From the NCBI RefSeq assembly GCF_029893345.1, contig NZ_JARXVE010000006.1, positions 310,001-374,000 on the forward strand: a stretch of 64,000 bases of DNA. The letters run 5' to 3'. Source of the stretch: Mycolicibacterium frederiksbergense. Lineage in GTDB: Bacteria > Actinomycetota > Actinomycetes > Mycobacteriales > Mycobacteriaceae. Positions 60,269 through 64,000 of the stretch are shown piece by piece. The position numbers and the translations under genes are program-made. The number at the start of each line of letters is the position of its first letter. Position 1 is the stretch's first letter. The notes under the pieces were generated by a model. The model was not told the DNA's origin and searched no databases. It saw only the letters and a list, made by a program, of their open reading frames with translations.

Positions 60269-61384
60269 CTAGGCCCAGGCGTCGGCGTAGTCGCGGGTCA
60301 GCCAGTTGCCCTGGCAGGGATTGCCCGCGCTGATGTGGGCCCGGCGATGGTCGGGTTCGAACACCACCGCAGCCGCGGTGGTCCAGCGGTCGATCGGCGC
60401 GGCATCGGGATCGGGGTGACAGCAGATGCCCAAGGGATTGCCCGCGTGGTCGGCGAGGATCGCCTGCCACTGCGTCACCCCGCCGGCCGGCGCGGCCCGG
60501 ATCAGATCCCGGATCCGCTGCAGCCGGAACAGCGAGTCGGCCATCAGTTTCAGCCCCATGTCGGTGCCGCCCAGCTCACCCAACGGTGCCACCGAGAAAT
60601 GGTTGGTGTGCAGCAGCACCCCGCGCTCATCGGGCAGTTCCCAGGAGATGGCGTCGAACCCACCGGGCCGCGTTTCGGCGTCGACGGCCAGACCGTCGCC
60701 ACTGCCGATCAGGTAGTTCGCCGAGGAGGACCGCTGCACCGACTGCAGCAGGGTGGCCGCCGCGGTCGGGGTGCGGCAGTCGAGCAGGGCGCGCAGCATC
60801 ACGTGGTACGGGACCCCGGGGGCGCCGACGTCGTCGGTCGACACCAGCGCATTGGTGGCGATCACCAGACCGGCGGAGTTCATCCCGAACTTGGCCAGCA
60901 GTCCGGCCTCGACGACGGTCATGAACGCCGGGCCGGTGTCGGGGGTCGACTCGAGTACCACAACGGTGTCGGCCGAGAAGGTCAGCCAGTCCCAGTTCTG
61001 GCCGAACAACCGCCGCCCGTCCCCGGTCAGCGCCGAGAACGACGTGCATTCTCCTACCGCGGGCAGCTCCCCGGAGGCTCGAACCTTTGCGGCGAAAAGG
61101 ATTTCGGTGCGCAGATTCATCGCCAGCACGTCGAGGAAGTCCAGGCCCGCACCGGCGGCGATACCGCGCATCTCCTCCAGGGAGGCCGGGTGGAAGGCGT
61201 CGATCGGTGCGATGAACGCCTGCGCCTCATCGCGCACCCGGTCCCAGTCCCAGCCGGCGTAGTGGGCGTAGACCTCGGCGTACGCGTCGCGGGTGCGGTT
61301 CACGCGGGCGGCCGCCTGCTGGCCGTACTGGACGCCGCGCTCGATGGCGGTACCGGTGACGGTGACGACGGGAATGCTGTTCAT
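60269..61384 (-). CDS. C45-family autoproteolytic acyltransferase/hydrolase
   Basis: A 371-residue Ntn-hydrolase of the peptidase C45/isopenicillin-N acyltransferase family. The autocatalytic cysteine lies in GECTSFSAL (C113, after the cleavage site at E112/C113), followed by GQNWDW and the FGMNSAGLVIATNALVS strand typical of C45. It would cleave or transfer an amide-linked acyl group. The start overlaps the SDR stop (ATGA). Together with the deacetylase-type gene it suggests amide hydrolysis as the operon's core chemistry. Confidence 0.87.
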   Translation of the reverse strand: MNSIPVVTVTGTAIERGVQYGQQAAARVNRTRDAYAEVYAHYAGWDWDRVRDEAQAFIAPIDAFHPASLEEMRGIAAGAGLDFLDVLAMNLRTEILFAAKVRASGELPAVGECTSFSALTGDGRRLFGQNWDWLTFSADTVVVLESTPDTGPAFMTVVEAGLLAKFGMNSAGLVIATNALVSTDDVGAPGVPYHVMLRALLDCRTPTAAATLLQSVQRSSSANYLIGSGDGLAVDAETRPGGFDAISWELPDERGVLLHTNHFSVAPLGELGGTDMGLKLMADSLFRLQRIRDLIRAAPAGGVTQWQAILADHAGNPLGICCHPDPDAAPIDRWTTAAAVVFEPDHRRAHISAGNPCQGNWLTRDYADAWA

Positions 61385-62094
61385 GAGACGAGATATCCTC
61401 CGTCGACGGTGATTTCGCTGCCGGTGATGTAGCTGCTGTCCGGGCCGGCCAGGAACAGGCAGGCGGCGGCCACCTCCCTGGCGTCGCCCAGTCGCCGCAG
61501 CGGCAACCGGGCGAGCAGTGCGGCGGTCGCGGCGGGGTCGGACGTGACCGTCGTCATGGCGGTGTCGATGACGCCGGGCACCACACTGTTGACCCGGATC
61601 CCGACCGGGCCCCATTCGACGGCGAGCTGGCGTACCAGCGCCGACACCGCGCCCTTGCTGGCCGCGTAGGCCGCACCGGGTTCGGTCAGATCCCCGCGGC
61701 CCGCGCCCACCGAGCCGAGCAGCACGATCGACCCCGGCGTGCCTGCGGCGATCATCGCCGCGGCGGCGGCCTGCGCCACCAGAAAACTGCCCCGGGCGTT
61801 GACCCCCATGGTGCGTTCCCAGTCGTCGGCGCCGACGGTGACCGACGGTGCCGTGCGGTAAATCCCGGCACAGTGCACCACAGCGTCGGGCGGGCCGTCC
61901 CAGCCGTCGACGATCGCCGAAACGGCGGCCCGCACCTGCGCCGCATCGGTCACGTCGGCGCGATGCACATCCCCGGCGCGAAAATCGCTGCCGGACAGGT
62001 CGATTCCGGCGGCGCGCCAACCCTGTTCGCGGGCCCGGTCAAGCACTGCCGCACCGATGCCGGAGGCGGCGCCCGTCACGATCACATTTCTCAT
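61381..62094 (-). CDS. Short-chain dehydrogenase/reductase
   Basis: A 237-residue classical SDR: TGAASGIGAAV, VHCAGIYR (NNAG variant), LLGSVGAGRGDLTEPGAAYAASK with the Ser and YAASK, and the end YITGSEITVDGGYLVS. ATG 62094 gives a 1-bp overlap with the stop of the next upstream SDR; longer frames upstream lack homology. It is part of the deacetylase-SDR-SDR-C45-regulator operon. Substrate unknown. Confidence 0.88.
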   Translation of the reverse strand: MRNVIVTGAASGIGAAVLDRAREQGWRAAGIDLSGSDFRAGDVHRADVTDAAQVRAAVSAIVDGWDGPPDAVVHCAGIYRTAPSVTVGADDWERTMGVNARGSFLVAQAAAAAMIAAGTPGSIVLLGSVGAGRGDLTEPGAAYAASKGAVSALVRQLAVEWGPVGIRVNSVVPGVIDTAMTTVTSDPAATAALLARLPLRRLGDAREVAAACLFLAGPDSSYITGSEITVDGGYLVS

Positions 62095-62864
62095 CAGCTG
62101 ACCTGAACCCCGCCGTTGACTCCGATCGTCTGACCGGTCACGTACCCGGCGTCGTCGGAGAGCAGCCACGCGACGGCGCCCGCCACGTCGCCGCCGTCAC
62201 CGTGACGCCCCAACGGCACCCGGGCCCGCAGCCGACGAAGCTGCTCGTCGGGGTCGACACCGGCCGTGCTGGCCTGCGCGGCCACCTCTTCCTCGTGCAT
62301 CTTGGTCATCATGTAACCCGGTGCCACGGTGTTCACCGTGACCCCGCTCGGCCCGAGTTCCAATGCCAGACAATGGGTGAGGCTGCGCAACGCGGCCTTG
62401 CTCATGATGTAGGCGCTGCCACCGACCACCGGGGCGTCGGCGAACAGCGATCCCACGTTGGCGATCCGGCCCGATCCCTGAGCCTTGAAGAACGGAATGA
62501 CTGCGCGGCAAAGGCGCACCGGCCCAAGAAGATTCACCTCTAGGGTGCGTTCCACGTCAGCCATCTCCACGGCGTCGAGGTCGCCGCTGGGGCCGCCCAC
62601 CCCGGCGTTGTTGACCACGGCGTCGATCCGGCCGTAGGAGGCCATCGCGGTGCGGACCAATGCATCGGCGGTGTCCGGGGCGGCGATGTCGGCCACCACG
62701 GCACGCACCCGGCCGTCATGGGAGCCCGCGGGAAACAGTTCGCCGACGGCGTCGCTGATATCGGCGGCGACCACGCACCATCCGTCGGCGAGCAGGCGCC
62801 GGGTGACTCCCAGCCCGAGGCCGTCGGCGGAGCCGGTCACGACGGCACAGCGGTGCGCGCTCAT
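62094..62864 (-). CDS. Short-chain dehydrogenase/reductase
   Basis: A 256-residue SDR: TGSADGLGLGV (the usual TGxxxGxG with Asp), NNAGVGGPSGD, the active-site region VGSLFADAPVVGGSAYIMSK (YIMSK), and YVTGQTIGVNGGVQVS. The start overlaps the deacetylase stop by 4 bp. It is not a close copy of the following SDR, so the two probably act on different intermediates. Confidence 0.88.
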   Translation of the reverse strand: MSAHRCAVVTGSADGLGLGVTRRLLADGWCVVAADISDAVGELFPAGSHDGRVRAVVADIAAPDTADALVRTAMASYGRIDAVVNNAGVGGPSGDLDAVEMADVERTLEVNLLGPVRLCRAVIPFFKAQGSGRIANVGSLFADAPVVGGSAYIMSKAALRSLTHCLALELGPSGVTVNTVAPGYMMTKMHEEEVAAQASTAGVDPDEQLRRLRARVPLGRHGDGGDVAGAVAWLLSDDAGYVTGQTIGVNGGVQVS

Positions 62865-63691
62865 CGGACCAGCCGTGCGACGTCACGGGTCGGGGCGATC
62901 CACGCCCCGCTTGCCCGCATGTCGGTCAGCAATCGGTCCAGCAGCTTCAGCCGGGACGGCCGGCCGATGAACTGCGGGTGCATGGTCAGCATGTAATGCG
63001 CGCCGAGTTCGGCGATCCCGTCCAACTCGTCCTTCCACAACCGGTACACCTCATCGACCGTACGGATGGTCTTGTTCCAGGTGTCCCCGGCGAACCAGAA
63101 GTGCGGGGCATCGTCGAGCAGCCAGGACACCGGCACCTCGACGATGCCGCCGGCATGCCGGTAGGGGCGGATATCGTCCATCAGGTTCGACGAGTACTCG
63201 AAACCGTGCTCCACCAGCAGGTCCAGGGTGTGCGGACTGAAATCCCAGGACGGGGACCGGTAGCCGACCACCTCGGCGCCCAGTCCGCGCAGCACCTCGA
63301 GGCCGCGGACCAGTTCGGCCTCCTCCTCGTCGCGGGTCAGTGCGGTCGGGGAGCGGTGGGTGTACCCGTGATGGCCGATCTCGTGGCCGGCCGCGATGAT
63401 CTCGCGCACCCGGTCGCCATGGCGTTCAGCGTCCCCGCCGGGCACGTAGAACGTCGCGGTCACCTGGTGGCGGTCCAGCAGCTCGAGCAGCAGCGGGATG
63501 GCCACCTTGGGACCGTAGGTGCCCTGTGACAGCACGCCGGGCTTGTCGGCGTTGGCCGGGTCCTCGCCGATCCACACCTCCTCGGCGTCGAAGTCAAAGG
63601 TGATGCTGGCGCCGTACGGGGCACCCCCGGGCCACTGTGATGTGTCTGCTGCCATTCGATCGAGTGTTGCCGGTGGGGCAGCGTCCGTCAT
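62861..63691 (-). CDS. Polysaccharide-deacetylase-family (NodB-like) hydrolase
   Basis: A 276-residue metal-dependent amidohydrolase of carbohydrate-esterase family 4. Metal and catalytic motifs are TFDFDAEEVW (Asp-Asp), HEIGHHGYTHRSP (His-x3-His), and YRSPSWDFSP. It has no signal peptide, and the segment NAD(K)PGVLSQGTYGP is shared with cytosolic PuuE-allantoinase/cyclic-imidase-like members rather than cell-wall deacetylases, so it probably acts on a small amide or imide. Start ATG 63691 or 63655. It is the first gene of the operon. An element like the one at 58504 overlaps its 5' end. Confidence 0.83.
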   Translation of the reverse strand: MTDAAPPATLDRMAADTSQWPGGAPYGASITFDFDAEEVWIGEDPANADKPGVLSQGTYGPKVAIPLLLELLDRHQVTATFYVPGGDAERHGDRVREIIAAGHEIGHHGYTHRSPTALTRDEEEAELVRGLEVLRGLGAEVVGYRSPSWDFSPHTLDLLVEHGFEYSSNLMDDIRPYRHAGGIVEVPVSWLLDDAPHFWFAGDTWNKTIRTVDEVYRLWKDELDGIAELGAHYMLTMHPQFIGRPSRLKLLDRLLTDMRASGAWIAPTRDVARLVR

Positions 63692-63692
63692 G

Positions 63693-63704
63693 CGTCATTC
63701 GACG
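63693..63704. promoter_or_regulatory. Imperfect dyad CGTCA-TT-CGACG at the deacetylase start
   Basis: Lies just upstream of the deacetylase start codon and is the second occurrence of the GCGTCATT(T/C)GACG element found at 58503-58515. A shared operator for the two operons of the amide-type locus is possible. Confidence 0.4.
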
Positions 63705-63750
63705 TAGCCGGGCGGCGGCGGCGCGTTCGCACCGTGATGACACTTGAAAC

Positions 63751-63767
63751 GACATCACAATGATGTC
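63751..63767. promoter_or_regulatory. Dyad GACATCA-CAA-TGATGTC before the HicB-like gene
   Basis: Perfect 7-bp inverted repeats with a 3-nt spacer, 11 bp upstream of the start codon. Positioned as an autoregulatory operator, which is common for HicB/Arc antitoxin-type genes. Confidence 0.5.
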
Positions 63768-63778
63768 ACCATGACACC

Positions 63779-64000
63779 ATGGATTTGCAGCCATATGTCG
63801 ACGCCGTCCGGTACGAACTGGGAGTGGCCGCGGCCGCGGGTGGTGTCGATGCCGAAGCGCTGGCGCAGCGACTGACCGCGCCACTGGATTCCGCGCTGCG
63901 ACTCGTGCTGCTCGAAGCGCTCTCCGAGGCGGCCGAGCAGATCACGCGAGAACTCGCACCCGGGGCCGTGCACGTCCGGCTCAACGGCAGGGATCCGGAG
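63779..64000 (+). CDS. HicB/Arc-type (ribbon-helix-helix family) protein, 5' part
   Basis: Runs off the window end; 74 residues are visible: MDLQPYVDAVRYELGVAAAA, then EALAQRLTAPLDSALRLVLLEALSEAAEQITRELAPGAVHVRL. This is the N-terminal helical region of mycobacterial proteins annotated as HicB-like antitoxins, whose RHH DNA-binding part comes later. ATG 63779 is in the long frame; ATG 63771 is out of frame. A dyad lies just upstream. The toxin partner, if any, is outside the window. Confidence 0.65.
   Translation, partial: MDLQPYVDAVRYELGVAAAAGGVDAEALAQRLTAPLDSALRLVLLEALSEAAEQITRELAPGAVHVRLNGRDPE

Overview
The window is chromosomal DNA of a mycobacterium (Mycobacterium/Mycolicibacterium). 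It is GC-rich, it carries the actinobacterial order pyrH-frr-cdsA followed by rlmN, a PGRS glycine-rich protein, an ESX-type MinD/ParA ATPase and a DUF2631 membrane protein, and many TetR-controlled oxidative catabolic genes. Genes are densely packed, often with 1-8 bp start/stop overlaps. I saw no rRNA, tRNA or CRISPR array.

Layout. 1-7181: housekeeping block (UMP kinase, ribosome recycling factor, CDP-DAG synthase, RlmN) split by an EthD-like/SMP-30/aminotransferase operon with a divergent TetR. 7192-16749: ALDH with a SnoaL-like protein, two paralogous TetRs, an APH-fold phosphotransferase, a P450, a GH3 remnant, then an FAD oxidoreductase with a cupin. 17008-24731: TetR and a divergent Opp/Dpp-type peptide ABC operon ending in a CocE/NonD hydrolase. 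24745-33385: divergent catabolic locus (thioesterase and SMP-30 one way; NIPSNAP-like, P450, MDR dehydrogenase, HpcH aldolase, SDR, Baeyer-Villiger-type monooxygenase and HSL-type esterase the other way). 33512-40071: plastic region with a MinD-like gene, a signal-peptide PGRS protein, an IS5-type transposase remnant, an SDR, a partial second copy of the MinD gene, and decayed kinase and LysR genes. 40072-48013: amino-alcohol phosphate lyase and kinase pair, APC permease, SDR, TetR and AraC. 48068-50628: DUF427, unknown protein, thioesterase, DUF2631. 50792-53721: an LLM flavin oxidoreductase gene interrupted by a complete IS200/IS605 element (TnpA plus TnpB). 53702-63691: a branched-chain-amino-acid/amide-type ABC transporter and, upstream on the same strand, a deacetylase-SDR-SDR-C45 hydrolase-regulator operon. 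The regulator fuses a LuxR-type HTH to a substrate-binding-protein domain paralogous to the transporter's own binding protein. 63779-end: start of a HicB/Arc-like gene.

Themes. (1) Five dyads of identical geometry, TTTACA-N14-TGT(C/A)A, lie upstream of the ALDH, phosphotransferase, TetR/P450, SMP-30/P450-operon and DUF427/thioesterase units. The two TetR paralogues have nearly identical DNA-binding helices, so one regulon probably links these loci. (2) The P450, dehydrogenase, Baeyer-Villiger oxygenase and lactonase/esterase set suggests degradation of an alicyclic or terpenoid-like compound. (3) The 53-63 kb locus looks like import and hydrolysis of an amide-type compound, sensed inside the cell by a binding-protein fusion. 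(4) The 40-46 kb locus looks like a kinase/phospho-lyase route for an amino alcohol or hydroxylated amino acid.
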